DNA of 59,644 nt from Oscillospiraceae bacterium (GCA_017540645.1 JAFYAQ010000028.1:1-59644); one strand, 5' to 3'. Shown: positions 31,980-42,829, counted from the first letter of the stretch. The notes: generated from the sequence alone by a model not told the origin. Translations and numbers: made by a program.

Positions 31980-33719
31980 TTATCCCAGTTTCTGGGCGTT
32001 CCAGAGCGCCGCGTACTCCCCGCCCCGCGCCAACAGCTCCTTGTGGGTGCCGTATTCGGTGATGCCGTTCTCCCCCACCACGGCGATGTGATCCGCGCCC
32101 CGGACGGTGGAGAGCCGGTGGGCCACCACGATGACGGTCCGGCCCCGGCTCAGCTCGTTCAGGGAGTGCTGGATGGCCTGCTCCGTCACGCTGTCCAGGG
32201 CGGAGGTGGCCTCGTCCAGCACCAGGATGGGGGGATTTTTCAAAAAGACCCTGGCGATGGCCACCCGCTGCTTCTGGCCGCCGGAGAGCATCACGCCCCG
32301 CTCCCCCACAAAGCTGTCATAGCCCTGGGGCATGGCCAGGATCTCCTCGTGGATGGCGGCCAGCCGGGCCGCCTGCTCCACCTCCGCGTCCGTGGCGCCG
32401 GGGCGCCCGTAGCGGATATTCTCCCGGATGGTGTCGGCAAAGAGGAATACCTCCTGCTGGATCACCCCGATCTGCCGCCGCAGGGAGTCCTGGGTGACAG
32501 AGCGCACGTCTATGCCGTCCACCAGCACCGCCCCTTCGGTCACATCGTAAAACCGGGGCAGGAGCTGGCTCAATGTGGTCTTGCCGCTGCCGGAGGGTCC
32601 CACCAGAGCCAGGGTCTCCCCGCTGTTGATGCGGAGATTGACCTTATGGAGGATCTCCGGGCCGCTGTCATAGCGGAAGGACACGTCTCTGTATTCGATC
32701 TCCCCCCGGACCTGGCCCAGCTCCCGGGCGTCGGGGGCATCCTGTACCTCCGCCTGGGTGCGCATCAGCTCCAGGTAGCGGAGGAAGCCGGCGCTGCCGG
32801 ACTGGAACATCTCAAAGAAGCTGACCAGCTTCCGCACCGGCGCGGTGAAGGTGGACACATACAGGCTGAAGGCCACCAGGTCCGCCAGATCCATGCGCCC
32901 GCGCATGATGTAAAAGCCGCCCAGGGCGATCACGGTCAGCTGCATCAGGGCGATGCCGAACTCCGTGCCGGCGTTGAAGATGGCAAAATCCTTGTAATAC
33001 TGCCGCTTGGCGTTTTTGAAGCGCTGGTTGGAGCGTTCGAATTTCTGGATCTCCGCGTTCTCGTTGGCAAAGGCCTTCACCGTGCGCACGCCGCTGACGC
33101 CGCTCTCCACGGCGGTGTTGATCTCCGCCATCTCCGCCTTGACGCCGATGCTGGACCGGCGAAACCGGGTCCGAAGGCAGATCACCACGCACAGCAGCAC
33201 CGGGACCAGCCCCAGCAGCACCAGCGCCAGCTCCCAGCGGATGGTGGCCAGGATGATCAGCGCGCCGACGATGGTGAGGGATGCCTGAAGCACGTTCTCC
33301 GGCCCGTGGTGGGCCAGCTCCGTGATCTCAAAAAGGTCCGTGGTCATGCGGCTCATCAGCCGCCCGGTGCGGTTATGGTCAAAGAAGGAGAAACTCAGGC
33401 TCTGGACCTTGCGGAACACATCCTCCCGCATGTCCGCCTCCACCCGCACGCCCAGCAGATGGCCGTAGAGGGTGACAATATACATGGTCACCGCCCGCAG
33501 GATGTAGGCCAGCAGCAGGATCGCCATGACCGTGAAGAAGGCGGTGTATTTTTGCTCCGGCAGCAGACCGTGGAGGGCCTGCCGGGTGGCCCAGGGGAAC
33601 AGCAGGTCCGCCCCCACGCCCAGGACGGCCATGCCCAGGTCCAGCGTCAGCAGCCGGCGGTGGGGCCCGTAATAGCTGAGGAAGACCCGCAGAGGGGATC
33701 GGGAAAAATCTTTGTTCAT
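31980..33719 (-). CDS. ABC-type lipid/multidrug exporter (transmembrane and ATPase fused)
   Basis: 579 residues. The N-terminal six-helix exporter domain (residues about 20-310) and C-terminal ATPase are in one chain, as in MsbA/LmrA/BmrA half-transporters. Walker A is GPSGSGKT, the signature is LSGGQKQR and Walker B is ILVLDEAT. A homodimer is expected because only one gene is present. It overlaps rnhA by four bases. Substrate unknown. Confidence 0.9.
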   Translation of the reverse strand: MNKDFSRSPLRVFLSYYGPHRRLLTLDLGMAVLGVGADLLFPWATRQALHGLLPEQKYTAFFTVMAILLLAYILRAVTMYIVTLYGHLLGVRVEADMREDVFRKVQSLSFSFFDHNRTGRLMSRMTTDLFEITELAHHGPENVLQASLTIVGALIILATIRWELALVLLGLVPVLLCVVICLRTRFRRSSIGVKAEMAEINTAVESGVSGVRTVKAFANENAEIQKFERSNQRFKNAKRQYYKDFAIFNAGTEFGIALMQLTVIALGGFYIMRGRMDLADLVAFSLYVSTFTAPVRKLVSFFEMFQSGSAGFLRYLELMRTQAEVQDAPDARELGQVRGEIEYRDVSFRYDSGPEILHKVNLRINSGETLALVGPSGSGKTTLSQLLPRFYDVTEGAVLVDGIDVRSVTQDSLRRQIGVIQQEVFLFADTIRENIRYGRPGATDAEVEQAARLAAIHEEILAMPQGYDSFVGERGVMLSGGQKQRVAIARVFLKNPPILVLDEATSALDSVTEQAIQHSLNELSRGRTVIVVAHRLSTVRGADHIAVVGENGITEYGTHKELLARGGEYAALWNAQKLG

Positions 33720-34153
33720 ACCGTAAATTTCTCCCGCTCCGCCACGGCCAGCGCGTCGCAGCGGTTATTGTACTCGTTTTCCGCGTGGCCCTTCACCCAG
33801 TGGGCGGAGACCTTGTGGTCGGAGAGGAGCGCGTCCAGCTCCTGCCACAGCTCCGGGTTTTTCAGCTCCCCGTCCCGGCGCTTCCAGCCCCGGCGTTTCC
33901 AGTCCCGGAGCCAGCCGTTGGTGATGGCGTGGACCACATACTGGCTGTCGGAGTAGAGCTCCACGGCGCAGGGCTCTTTCAGCGCCCGGAGCCCCGCCAG
34001 GACGGCGCTGAGCTCCATGCGGTTGTTGGTTGTCTCCCGCTCCCCGCCGGAGAGCTCCTTTGTGCTCTCCCCGTAGCGGAGGATGGCCGCCCAGCCCCCG
34101 GGTCCCGGGTTGCCGGAGCAGGCCCCGTCGGTATAAAGAACGACCGTCTTCAT
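33716..34153 (-). CDS. rnhA: Ribonuclease HI
   Basis: 145 residues. [15 protein letters not shown] carries the first catalytic Asp, [10 protein letters not shown] the Glu, SDSQYV the second Asp, and NNRCDALA the last Asp. It cuts RNA in RNA:DNA hybrids. It overlaps gyrA upstream and the exporter downstream by four bases each, so the three genes are tightly coupled, an unusual arrangement with gyrase. Confidence 0.95.
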   Translation of the reverse strand: MKTVVLYTDGACSGNPGPGGWAAILRYGESTKELSGGERETTNNRMELSAVLAGLRALKEPCAVELYSDSQYVVHAITNGWLRDWKRRGWKRRDGELKNPELWQELDALLSDHKVSAHWVKGHAENEYNNRCDALAVAEREKFTV

Positions 34154-36630
34154 TCCTGTTCCTCCGGCAGCTCTTCCTCCCGCTCGGTGCGGGCCAGAGC
34201 CACCACACGGGCCCCCTCGTTGGGCCGCATCATGCGCACGCCCTGGGTGGCTCTGCCGAACCGGGAGATACCGTCGGCTCCCATGCGGATCACGGTGCCG
34301 TCGTCGGACACCAGCAGGATGTCCTCGTCGCCGAACACCCGCTTGGCTCCCACCAGGCAGCCGGTCTTTTCGGTGATGTTATAGGTCTTGAGACCCATGC
34401 CGCCCCGGTTCTGGACGGTGTATTCGCTCATGGCGGTGCGCTTGCCGTAGCCGTTTTCCGTGACGGTCAGCAGGTCCGCCCCCTCCTTGGCCTTGACGGC
34501 GGCCACCACGCTGTCGCCCTCCCGGAGCCGGATGCCCCGGACGCCTACGGCGGTGCGGCCCATGGGACGCACATCGTCCTCGGAGAAGCGGATGGCCATG
34601 CCCTCTTTCGTCACCGCCATCAGTGTCTCGTGGCCGTGGGTGGTCAGAGCCCGGATCAGCTCGTCCCCCTCGTTCAGCTCCAGCGCCCGGATGCCGCTGC
34701 GCCGCACGTTGCGCAGCACGCTCTGGCTCATGCGCTTGACCACGCCCTGGCGGGTGAAGAAGGTGATATAGTCCTCCTCGTTCAGACCCCGGCCCCGGAG
34801 CATGGTGCTTACCTTTTCATCGGCCTCCAGGGGCAGCACATTCACCATGCTGGTGCCCCTGGCGTTGCGCCCGGCCTCCGGGATCACATAGCCCTTGCGG
34901 ACGTACACCCGCCCGGCGTTGGTGAAGAAGAGGATATAGTCGTGGGTAGAGGCGGTGAACACGTCCTCCACATAGTCCTCCTCCCGGGTGGCCATGCCCC
35001 GCACGCCCTTGCCGCCCCGGCCCTGGGCCTTGTACTCGGCGGCGGAGGTGCGCTTGATGTAGCCGTTGTGGGAGAGGGTGAATACGCACTGCTCCTCGGC
35101 GATCAGATCCTCCAGGTCGATCTCATTCTCCACCTCCTGGATCTCGGTCTGCCGCTCGTCGCCGTACTTGTCGGCGATGGCCTGGAGCTCGTCGCTCAAA
35201 ACGCCCTTCAGCTTTTCCGGGTCCTCCAGCAGGGAGATATAGTAGGCGATCTTGTCCTGCAGCTCGTCGTACTCGGCCTGGAGCTTCTCCCGGTCCAGAC
35301 CCTGGAGCCGCTTGAGCTGCATGTCCAGGATGGCCTGGGCCTGGACCTCGTCCAGGTCAAAGCGGGCCATCAGGTTCTCCCGGGCGTTGTCATAGCTCTG
35401 GCGGATGATGCGGATGACCTCATCGATGTTGTCCTGGGCGATGAGCAGCCCTTCCAGCAGGTGGGCCCGCTCCCGGGCCTTCCGCAGGTCATAGCGGGTC
35501 CGGCGGGTGATCACGTCCTCCTGGAAGGTCAGATACTCGTCCAGCATGTGGCGCAGGGAGAGGATCTTGGGCTGGGTCTGGTTTTCCACCAGGGCCAGGT
35601 TGATGATGGAGAAGGTGGTCTGCAGCTCCGTCTGGGCGAAGAGCTTGTTCAGCACCACCTGGGCGTTGGCGTCCCGCTTCAGCTCGATGACCACCCGCAT
35701 GCCGTTCCGGTCGCTCTCGTCCCGGATGTCAGAGATGTCCTCCAGGCGCTTTTCCTTCACCTGGTCGGCGATCTTTTTGATGAGCTGGCGCTTGTTTACC
35801 TGGTAGGGCAGCTCCGAGACGATGATCCTGGTCCTGCCATTGCCGTACTCCTCAAACTCGGTGCGGCCCCGGACGGTGATTTTGCCCCGGCCGGTGGCGT
35901 AGGCGGCCCGGATGCCCGCCCGGCCCATGATGATGCCACGGGTGGGGAAGTCCGGCCCCTTCACATGGCGCATCAGATCCTCCAGCGTGGCGTTGGGGTT
36001 GTGGAGGACCTCGATGGCCGCCCCGATCACCTCCCGCAGGTTGTGGGGCGGGATGTTGGTGGCCATACCCACGGCGATGCCCGCCGAGCCGTTCACCAGC
36101 AGATTGGGGAAGCGGCTGGGCAGCACCAGGGGCTCCTTGCGGGTCTCGTCAAAGTTGGGGATCCAGTCCACGGTCTCCTTGTCGATGTCCCGCAGCATCT
36201 CGTCGGAGATCTTGGCCATGCGGGCCTCGGTGTACCGGTAGGCCGCGGGGGGATCTCCGTCCACGGAGCCGAAGTTGCCGTGGCCGTCCACCAGGGGGTA
36301 GCGCATGGAAAAGCTCTGGGCCATGCGCACCAGGGCGTCGTACACGCTGGCGTCCCCGTGGGGGTGGTAGCGGCCCAGCACGTCGCCCACGGCGGTGGCG
36401 CACTTCCGGAAGGGCTTGTCCCGGGTCAGGCCGTCCTCGTACATGGCGTAGAGGATGCGGCGGTGGACCGGCTTCAGACCGTCCCGGGCATCCGGGAGGG
36501 CCCGGCCCACGATGACGGACATGGCGTAGTCGATATAGCTCTTCTGCATTTCGGAGACCAGCTCCGATTCGGTGATATGCTGCTCCGGAAAAGCGATGTC
36601 CTCCGGTTTATAGTCTCGTTTATGTGCCAT
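34150..36630 (-). CDS. gyrA: DNA gyrase subunit A
   Basis: 826 residues. The breakage-reunion domain has the active-site Tyr in AYRYTEARM, and the six-bladed C-terminal domain carries repeated G-R-x-A/G motifs (for example [10 protein letters not shown], the GyrA box). The quinolone region reads [15 protein letters not shown], so the position equal to E. coli Ser83 is Ala and Asp87 is kept. It lies 171 bases after gyrB, separated by a cluster of hairpins. RBS GGAGAG precedes ATG 36630. Confidence 0.97.
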   Translation of the reverse strand: MAHKRDYKPEDIAFPEQHITESELVSEMQKSYIDYAMSVIVGRALPDARDGLKPVHRRILYAMYEDGLTRDKPFRKCATAVGDVLGRYHPHGDASVYDALVRMAQSFSMRYPLVDGHGNFGSVDGDPPAAYRYTEARMAKISDEMLRDIDKETVDWIPNFDETRKEPLVLPSRFPNLLVNGSAGIAVGMATNIPPHNLREVIGAAIEVLHNPNATLEDLMRHVKGPDFPTRGIIMGRAGIRAAYATGRGKITVRGRTEFEEYGNGRTRIIVSELPYQVNKRQLIKKIADQVKEKRLEDISDIRDESDRNGMRVVIELKRDANAQVVLNKLFAQTELQTTFSIINLALVENQTQPKILSLRHMLDEYLTFQEDVITRRTRYDLRKARERAHLLEGLLIAQDNIDEVIRIIRQSYDNARENLMARFDLDEVQAQAILDMQLKRLQGLDREKLQAEYDELQDKIAYYISLLEDPEKLKGVLSDELQAIADKYGDERQTEIQEVENEIDLEDLIAEEQCVFTLSHNGYIKRTSAAEYKAQGRGGKGVRGMATREEDYVEDVFTASTHDYILFFTNAGRVYVRKGYVIPEAGRNARGTSMVNVLPLEADEKVSTMLRGRGLNEEDYITFFTRQGVVKRMSQSVLRNVRRSGIRALELNEGDELIRALTTHGHETLMAVTKEGMAIRFSEDDVRPMGRTAVGVRGIRLREGDSVVAAVKAKEGADLLTVTENGYGKRTAMSEYTVQNRGGMGLKTYNITEKTGCLVGAKRVFGDEDILLVSDDGTVIRMGADGISRFGRATQGVRMMRPNEGARVVALARTEREEELPEEQE

Positions 36631-36659
36631 AACTGGCTCTCCTTACGTAATTGAAATTG

Positions 36660-36800
36660 TTTTTGCCGCAGCTCTGCCGCGGCAAAAACACCATGAGGCG
36701 AGCAAAGCGAGCCCTCGCGCCGAGAATGCGCGGCTTGTCTTCCGCAAGCCGCGTACGATATGCGCGAGCTTTCCCATTGCGAAACCGCGTTTCGCAATGG
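36660..36800 (-). repeat. Cluster of perfect hairpins between gyrB and gyrA
   Basis: Three strong stems in 141 bases: 36660-36669 with 36679-36688 (10 bp); 36729-36737 with 36745-36753 (9 bp), enclosed by CTCGCGC 36714-36720 and GCGCGAG 36762-36768; and 36774-36785 with 36789-36800 (12 bp, loop CGC). None has a U-run on the transcribed strand, so they are not plain terminators. In style they match the array before rpsT. Confidence 0.75.
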
Positions 36801-36801
36801 A

Positions 36802-38739
36802 TTAAATATCGAGATTGACTACATACTGGGCGTTCTGCTCGATCCAGGCCCGGCGGGGCTCCACTTCTTCACCCATGAGGATGTTGAACACCTCGTCGGC
36901 CTGAATGGCGTCGTCCAGGGTGATGCGCCGCAGCGTCCGCTTTTCCGGATCCATGGTGGTCTCCCACAGCTCGTGGGGGTCCATCTCGCCCAGACCTTTG
37001 TAGCGGCTGATGTCCACCTTGGCGTCCGGGTTATCCCCCCGGAGCTCCCGGCTGATGGCGTCCCGTTCCGCGTCGGAGTAAGCCACCCGCTGCTGTTTTC
37101 CCCGGCTGAGCTTGTACAGGGGCGGCACGGCGGAGTAGACGTAGCCCCGCTCGATCAGCGGCCGCATGTAGCGGAAGAAGAAGGTCAGCAGCAGAGTGCG
37201 GATATGGGAGCCGTCCACATCGGCATCGGCCATGATGATGATCTTGTGGTAGCGCAGCTTGTCAATGTTGAACTCGCTGCCGATGCCCGCCCCCAGAGCC
37301 ACGATCATGGGGTAGAGCTTGTCGTTGCCGTAGATCTTGTCCGCCCGGGCCTTTTCCACGTTGAGCATCTTGCCCCACATGGCCAGGATGGCCTGGAAGC
37401 GGCTGTCCCGCCCCTGAATGGCGGAGCCGGCGGCGCTGTCGCCCTCCACGATGTAGATCTCGCACAGAGAGGGGTCCTTCTCGTTGCAGTCCTGGAGCTT
37501 GTCGGGCATCTGCCCGCTCTCCAGACCGGTCTTGCGCCGCACGCTGTCCCGGGCCTTCCGGGCGGCCTCCCGGGCCCGGGAGGCGGTCATGGCTTTGTCC
37601 AGGATCTGCCGGGCCACGCCGGGATTCTCCTCCAGGAACTGCTCCAGCTTGTCGCTGACGATGCCGTCCACCAGGGTGCGGATCTCGCTGTTGCCCAGCT
37701 TGCTCTTGGTCTGGCCCTCAAACTGGGGGTTTTCCAGCTTCACGGAGATCACGGCTGTCAGACCCTCCCGGCAGTCGTCGCCGGAGAGGCTCTCGTCCTC
37801 CTTGAGGATCTTCCGGTCCCGGCCGTAGGCGTTCAGCACCCGGGTCAGGGCGGTCTTGAAGCCGGTCTCGTGCATGCCGCCCTCGGGGGTCAGGATGTTG
37901 TTGGCAAAGGATTCCAGCCGCTCTTCAAAGCTGTCGTTCCACTGGAGGGCGATCTCGCAGGTGGAGCTGTCCCTGTCCCCCTGGAAGTAGATCACGTCCT
38001 CGTGGATGGGGTTTTTCCGGTGGTTCAGCTCCACCACGAATTCCCGGATACCCCCCTCGTAGCACAGGGTCTCCCCCCGCTCCTGACCGGGGCGCCGGTC
38101 TTCCATCACGATGGTCAGTCCCGCGTTCAGGAAGGCCTGCTCCTTCATGCGCTTATACAGCACATCGTAGTGATAGACCGTGTCCTCAAACATCTCCGGG
38201 TCCGGGTGGAAGCGCACCTTCGTGCCGGTCTGCTCCGGCTCGCAGTGGCCCACGATCTTCATCTCCTGGGTGATATTTCCCCGGGAAAAGCCCATCTCGT
38301 AGATATTTCCGTTTTTGAACACCTGGACCGTCAGCCAGTCGGAGAGGGCGTTCACCACGCTGGCGCCCACGCCGTGGAGACCGCCGGAGACCTTATAGCC
38401 CCCGCCGCCGAACTTGCCGCCGGCGTGGAGCACGGTGTAGACCACCTCCAGGGCGGGCTTGCCGGTCTGCTCCTGGATATCCACGGGGATGCCCCGGCCG
38501 TTGTCCTCCACGCAGATGGATTCCCCGTCCTCGATGGTCACCCGGATCCGGGTGCAGTACCCGGCCAGAGCCTCGTCGATGGCGTTGTCCACGATCTCGT
38601 AGACCAGATGGTGCAGGCCGCTGGAGCTGGTGGAGCCGATGTACATGCCCGGCCGTTTCCGCACCGCCTCCAGTCCCTCCAGCACCTGGATCTGACTGGC
38701 GTCGTATTCGTTGGTATGATTCACTGTCTGTTCCGACAT
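36802..38739 (-). CDS. gyrB: DNA gyrase subunit B
   Basis: 645 residues. The GHKL ATPase begins with [18 protein letters not shown] and has [20 protein letters not shown]. The TOPRIM domain has EGDSAAGSA and [19 protein letters not shown]. Length is typical of Gram-positive GyrB. It sits 15 bases after the remB-like gene in the classic dnaA-dnaN-recF-remB-gyrB-gyrA order. Confidence 0.97.
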   Translation of the reverse strand: MSEQTVNHTNEYDASQIQVLEGLEAVRKRPGMYIGSTSSSGLHHLVYEIVDNAIDEALAGYCTRIRVTIEDGESICVEDNGRGIPVDIQEQTGKPALEVVYTVLHAGGKFGGGGYKVSGGLHGVGASVVNALSDWLTVQVFKNGNIYEMGFSRGNITQEMKIVGHCEPEQTGTKVRFHPDPEMFEDTVYHYDVLYKRMKEQAFLNAGLTIVMEDRRPGQERGETLCYEGGIREFVVELNHRKNPIHEDVIYFQGDRDSSTCEIALQWNDSFEERLESFANNILTPEGGMHETGFKTALTRVLNAYGRDRKILKEDESLSGDDCREGLTAVISVKLENPQFEGQTKSKLGNSEIRTLVDGIVSDKLEQFLEENPGVARQILDKAMTASRAREAARKARDSVRRKTGLESGQMPDKLQDCNEKDPSLCEIYIVEGDSAAGSAIQGRDSRFQAILAMWGKMLNVEKARADKIYGNDKLYPMIVALGAGIGSEFNIDKLRYHKIIIMADADVDGSHIRTLLLTFFFRYMRPLIERGYVYSAVPPLYKLSRGKQQRVAYSDAERDAISRELRGDNPDAKVDISRYKGLGEMDPHELWETTMDPEKRTLRRITLDDAIQADEVFNILMGEEVEPRRAWIEQNAQYVVNLDI

Positions 38740-38754
38740 GGGATAGCCTCCAAA

Positions 38755-39021
38755 TTATATTTGCGCAAAAGAATCGCTCTCCGCCCGCCGCAGCAGGGTG
38801 GCGGAGTTGAGCTGGGACAGGATGATCCTCTCGGTCCCGTCCCGGCAGGTCAGCACCATGGACTTGGGCAGGTCCTCGGCGATGTTCACCACCCGGCCCT
38901 CCTGCTCCGCCCGCCGGAGGGCGGCGCGGGTGATATGGGACCAGCTGGCGTTGTCCAGATCGAAGATCCCCAGGATATCCTCCAGGGGGATCACCGTGTC
39001 CGCGCCCACATGGAGATACAT
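38755..39021 (-). CDS. remB: RemA/RemB-family DNA-binding regulator (DUF370)
   Basis: 88 residues, MYLHVGADTVIPLEDILGIFDLDN at the start, the DUF370 fold seen in B. subtilis RemA and YaaB/RemB. Its position between recF and gyrB is that of B. subtilis remB. RemA-type proteins form ring-shaped DNA binders that control matrix and osmoprotection genes; the role of RemB is less clear. It lies 4 bases after recF. Confidence 0.85.
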   Translation of the reverse strand: MYLHVGADTVIPLEDILGIFDLDNASWSHITRAALRRAEQEGRVVNIAEDLPKSMVLTCRDGTERIILSQLNSATLLRRAESDSFAQI

Positions 39022-39025
39022 TTTT

Positions 39026-40126
39026 CTACCGCACCTCTCCCTTTTCCACGGTCAGCACCCGCCCGGTACACAGGCGGGAGACGCTCTCCGCCTCGCAGCA
39101 GCTGATCAGGGTCTGTCCCCCGCCGATCCGGTTGAGGACGAATTCCTGCCGGGCGGCGTCCAGCTCCGAGAGCACGTCGTCCAGAAGCAGCACCGGCTCC
39201 TCCTCCGTCTCGGCGAGGAAGATCTCCCGCTCGGCCAACTTCACCGACAGGGCGGCGGTCCGGGCCTGACCCTGAGAGGCGTAGGTCCGGGCGTCCGCGC
39301 CGTTGATCTCCATTACCAGATCGTCCTTGTGGGCTCCCACCAGCACGCTCTCCGCGTCCATCTCCGCCTGCCGGAGCTGGCTCTGCCGGAGGGCCACGGC
39401 CTCATAGATCTCCCGCTCGGAGGCCATGGGGTCGGTCACGGTGGACACGGTGGCGTAGCGGATGGAAAGATCTTCCCCTCCGGAGGAAAAGTCCCTCTGG
39501 ATGGGGGCCGCGGCCGCGGCCAGCCTCCGGACAAAAGAGGCCCGATAGCGGATGAGCCTGGCGCTGCAGCGGCACAGGGCGTCGGAAAACTCGTCCAGGG
39601 CGTCCAGCAGGGAGGGCTTTTCCCGCCAATCCTTCAAAATGCGGAGCTTATTTTCGTATAAGCGCCGGTAATCTCCCAGCACCGCCCCATAACCCGGGCG
39701 GAGCTGGGAGATGGCCTCATCCATCAGCTTTCGGCGCAGGGCGGCGCTCCCCCGGACCATCATCAGATCATCCGGGGAGAAGAGGATGGCCCGCAGGGCC
39801 CCTTCGATCTGGGAGGGGCGCTTTTTCACCCCGTTTTGCCGGATCTGCCGGGACCGCCCGTGGGAGAAGACCAGCTCCATGCTCTGGTCCCGGTCCGCGG
39901 CGTGAAACCGCCCCGCCACTCGGGCTTCCTGAGCGCCGAAAGCGATCAGCTCCCGATCAAAGCTGGTGCGGAAGCTTTTTTCCCCGGTCAGAAGCCACAC
40001 AGCCTCCAAAAGACTGGTCTTGCCCTGGGCGTTGGCCCCGCAGATCACGTTCACCCCGGGGTCAAATTCCACCCTCTGTTCCCGTAGAAGACGAAAGCTC
40101 TGAGTTTCTACGCTGAATACCTGCAT
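39026..40126 (-). CDS. recF: DNA replication/repair protein RecF
   Basis: 366 residues. An SMC-like ATPase with Walker A GANAQGKT at residues about 32-39, the late LSVKLAEREIFLAETEEEPVLLLDDVLSELD (signature plus Walker B) and coiled-coil arms between. It loads RecA at gaps with RecO/RecR. Its ATG shares one base with the dnaN stop. The small S4-domain gene yaaA, usual between dnaN and recF in Firmicutes, is absent. Confidence 0.95.
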   Translation of the reverse strand: MQVFSVETQSFRLLREQRVEFDPGVNVICGANAQGKTSLLEAVWLLTGEKSFRTSFDRELIAFGAQEARVAGRFHAADRDQSMELVFSHGRSRQIRQNGVKKRPSQIEGALRAILFSPDDLMMVRGSAALRRKLMDEAISQLRPGYGAVLGDYRRLYENKLRILKDWREKPSLLDALDEFSDALCRCSARLIRYRASFVRRLAAAAAPIQRDFSSGGEDLSIRYATVSTVTDPMASEREIYEAVALRQSQLRQAEMDAESVLVGAHKDDLVMEINGADARTYASQGQARTAALSVKLAEREIFLAETEEEPVLLLDDVLSELDAARQEFVLNRIGGGQTLISCCEAESVSRLCTGRVLTVEKGEVR

Positions 40127-41238
40127 CAGTCCCCGCTGCGCATCCGCACGGGCAGGATCATGTACAGGAAGCTGTCACTGCCGTCGCTGGGGGCCACCAC
40201 ACAGGGAGAGGTGCCCGTTCCCAGGCAGATCTGGACCTCTTCCGCGGGAGCGGCCTTCAGGGCGTCCAGCAGATAGCTGTTGTTAAAGCCGATGACCAGA
40301 TTCCCGCCGTTGCCTTCCACAGGGCAGGTGTCCTCCGCCCGGCCCAGGGGCGTGGCGCAGGAGATGGACACAAAGCCGTCCCCGAAGCAGCAGCGCAGGG
40401 GATTCTTGCTCCGGTCGTCGATGATCAGACTGACACGCTCGGTGCTGCGGATCAGATCCGTGCGCTTTACCTTCAGGTTGATGGGGAAGTCGTAGGGCAC
40501 CGTCTTCCGGTAGTTCATAAACTCCCCTTCCAGCCGGCGGGAAATCACCACCGTGTCCCCCAGATCAAAGCTGACATGCTTGCTTCCCACCGCCACGGTC
40601 ATGATCTCTTCGGTATTCTGGCAGATCTTCTCCAGATCCGACAGAGCGGCGCCGGGGACGATGAAGCGCAGGGAATCGACGTCCAGGCTCTCGATGGCCT
40701 CCCGGCGGATGGCCAGCCGATAGCCGTCCACCGCCACCATGGTCAGCATGTTCTTTTCCGCCTCCAGCAGCGCGCCGGTGTACACCGGGCGGCTCTCGTT
40801 GGTGGAGATGGCGAAGGAGGTCTCCGAGATCATTTTGGAAAAGACGTTTTGCTTGACCTCCAAACGGCTGGCATAGTCCATGGAGGGCAGCTCCGGATAA
40901 TCCTCTGAGGAGGTCCCCACCACGGTATAGTCCGCGTTGCCGCAGACGATGTTCACCGCGTTGTACTCGTCCGAGCTGACGGTGACGATCCCGTCGGGCA
41001 GCTTGCGCACGATGTCCCCGAAGAGCTTGGCGGACAGCACCACGCTGCCGGGTACGGACACATCCGCCTCAAAGCCGGTGTAAATGCCCTTTTTCAGATC
41101 GTAGCCGGTGATCCGCACGCTGGCGTTGGCCTCGATCAGCAGTCCCTCCAGCGCGGGAATGGGACTTTTGGTCGCCGCGGCCCGTCCGGCAGTGGAAACA
41201 GCCATGCTCAGAAGGTATTTCTCGCAGGTAAATTTCAT
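40126..41238 (-). CDS. dnaN: DNA polymerase III beta subunit (sliding clamp)
   Basis: 370 residues with the three-domain clamp layout. It starts MKFTCEKYLLSMAVSTAGRAAA and ends with ILPVRM, the usual C-terminal 'P-x-R' edge of the protein-binding pocket. It forms the ring that tethers polymerase to DNA. AGAAGAGGAGG lies upstream of ATG 41238. Order dnaA-dnaN-recF is standard. Confidence 0.96.
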   Translation of the reverse strand: MKFTCEKYLLSMAVSTAGRAAATKSPIPALEGLLIEANASVRITGYDLKKGIYTGFEADVSVPGSVVLSAKLFGDIVRKLPDGIVTVSSDEYNAVNIVCGNADYTVVGTSSEDYPELPSMDYASRLEVKQNVFSKMISETSFAISTNESRPVYTGALLEAEKNMLTMVAVDGYRLAIRREAIESLDVDSLRFIVPGAALSDLEKICQNTEEIMTVAVGSKHVSFDLGDTVVISRRLEGEFMNYRKTVPYDFPINLKVKRTDLIRSTERVSLIIDDRSKNPLRCCFGDGFVSISCATPLGRAEDTCPVEGNGGNLVIGFNNSYLLDALKAAPAEEVQICLGTGTSPCVVAPSDGSDSFLYMILPVRMRSGD

Positions 41239-41316
41239 AATGAGTCCTCCTCTTCTGATCTTCTAAGAAAGAAAGATAGTTTTTTTTCAGTAGTTATAAG
41301 CAGTAGGAAAATAAAA

Positions 41317-41325
41317 TGTGGATAA
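41317..41325 (-). promoter_or_regulatory. DnaA box (exact)
   Basis: TGTGGATAA on the plus strand, that is TTATCCACA on the minus strand, the 9-base consensus. Confidence 0.85.
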
Positions 41326-41360
41326 GTGGGGAAAAGCCTTGAGCCGTCAAGGATTTTGCC

Positions 41361-41369
41361 TGTGGATAA
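41361..41369 (-). promoter_or_regulatory. DnaA box (exact)
   Basis: A second exact TGTGGATAA, 44 bases from the first and in the same orientation. Confidence 0.85.
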
Positions 41370-41465
41370 ATGGAGAAAAGTTTTCCACTGTTTCCACCGT
41401 CTCTGCGGAAAAGGGGGAGATCCGGGGAAATCCACAAACGATCAACAGCCAGTTTTGTGGAAAAA

Positions 41466-42776
41466 TCAGTTTTTGGAGTTGATGTTGGAGGTGATGTCCC
41501 GCACGGCGGTGGAGGTCTCCTTGTCGGTCTTCATCCCGTCCTCGATCTTGCGGATGGCGGAGAGGACCGTGGCGTGGTTGCGGTTTTCAAACTGCTTCCC
41601 GATATCCTCCAGAGAGGCGTTGGTCAGCGTGCGGCACAGATACATGGCCATGGCCCGGGCGTTGGCGATGTTTTTCTGGCGGCTCTGTCCCCGTACGGCG
41701 GCCTCCTCCAGACCGTAATAGCGGGCGGTCTCGGCGATGATCACGTCCGAGGTGGGCACATAGGCCCCCATGCGGATCACGTCCTTCACCGCCCGACGGA
41801 CCGCGGCCACGGTGATCTCCTCGTCCAGCAAATTCCGGTAGGCGGTGAGCTTGTTGACCACGCCTTCGATCTGCCGCACATTGGAGGTAATACGCTCGCC
41901 GATGTACTCCACCACGTCGTTGGGCAGTGCCATGCCCAGCTGCTCGGCCTTTTTCCGGGTGATGGCCATGCGGGTCTCCAGATCCGGGGGCTGCACGTCC
42001 GCCATCAGGCCCCATTCCAGCCGGGTGCGGATCCGGTCTTCCAGCTTGCTCATCTCGATGGGAGGCCGGTCGGAGGTGACCACGATCTGCTTTTCGGCCT
42101 CGTAGAGGGAGTTGAAGGTGTGGAAAAATTCCTCCTGGGTCTGCTGTTTTCCGGCGATGAACTGGATATCGTCCATCAGCAGCAGATCCGCCTCCTGGTA
42201 CTTCCGGCGCAGCTCCTCCTGGGTACCCTCCCGGATGGCCCGGACCAGGTCGTTGGTGAAGTCCACGCCCTTGACGTAAACGATCCGGGCGTTGGGCTGC
42301 TTGGTGTGGACGTACTGGCCGATGGCCAGCAGCAGGTGGGTCTTTCCCAGACCGGAGTTGCCGTAGATGAACAGGGGATTATAGATCTTTCCCGGATTGT
42401 CCGCCACGGCGATGGCCGCGGCGTGGGCGTATTTGTTGGACGGGCCCACGATGAAGCTGTCAAAGGTGTAGCCGGCCACCTCCGGCAGGGTGTCCGTGGA
42501 CCGGGTCTCCGCCAGATAGGTCTCCAGCTCGTCCCCGGCCAGAAGGGTCACCTGGATATCGGAGGAGAAGATATCGCTGGCCACCGCGGCGATCTTGGGC
42601 GCAAAGCGATCGCGGATCACGTCCCGTTTGAATTCGTTGGGGGTGTGCAGCACCAGACGGTTGTTCAGCAGCTCCACCGGCTTGCAGTCGGCAAACCAGG
42701 TATTCAGTGCTGTGGCCGTCAGGCCCTCCCCCAGTACAGACAGCACGGAATCCCATATATCGTTCAGGGAATTCAA
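41466..42776 (-). CDS. dnaA: Chromosomal replication initiator DnaA
   Basis: 436 residues. Domain I is short; the AAA+ domain has Walker A GNSGLGKT and Walker B LLMDDIQF. Domain IV ends with the DnaA-box-reading helix region RNHATVLSAIRKI. The start codon is TTG (42776), behind AAAGGAGAG; no ATG is available at the conserved N-terminus. It binds the boxes in the following spacer to open the origin. Confidence 0.97.
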   Translation of the reverse strand: MNSLNDIWDSVLSVLGEGLTATALNTWFADCKPVELLNNRLVLHTPNEFKRDVIRDRFAPKIAAVASDIFSSDIQVTLLAGDELETYLAETRSTDTLPEVAGYTFDSFIVGPSNKYAHAAAIAVADNPGKIYNPLFIYGNSGLGKTHLLLAIGQYVHTKQPNARIVYVKGVDFTNDLVRAIREGTQEELRRKYQEADLLLMDDIQFIAGKQQTQEEFFHTFNSLYEAEKQIVVTSDRPPIEMSKLEDRIRTRLEWGLMADVQPPDLETRMAITRKKAEQLGMALPNDVVEYIGERITSNVRQIEGVVNKLTAYRNLLDEEITVAAVRRAVKDVIRMGAYVPTSDVIIAETARYYGLEEAAVRGQSRQKNIANARAMAMYLCRTLTNASLEDIGKQFENRNHATVLSAIRKIEDGMKTDKETSTAVRDITSNINSKN

Positions 42777-42829
42777 AGAATCCGTCTCTCCTTTCCGGAA
42801 AAGCTCATAATGAGCATAATAACTAATTT

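Larger units (their letters stand above)
41239..41465. other. Part of the replication origin (dnaA-dnaN spacer)
   Basis: 227 bases with two exact DnaA boxes and several near-matches: TGTGGAAAA at 41456-41464, TTTTCCACT at 41381-41389, AAATCCACA at 41428-41436. They point in both directions. Together with the AT-rich stretch upstream of dnaA (about 42800-42912, no DnaA box found) this suggests a bipartite oriC. Confidence 0.65.

Noticed and set aside
36790..36800. gyrB-gyrA hairpins as a transcription terminator
   Set aside because: No U-run follows on the transcribed strand and gyrA has no obvious promoter of its own in the gap.
34030..39105. Very long plus-strand open frames opposite gyrA and gyrB
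   Set aside because: Shadows of GC-rich genes, rich in Gly, His, Val and Leu without domains; the gyrase genes are certain.
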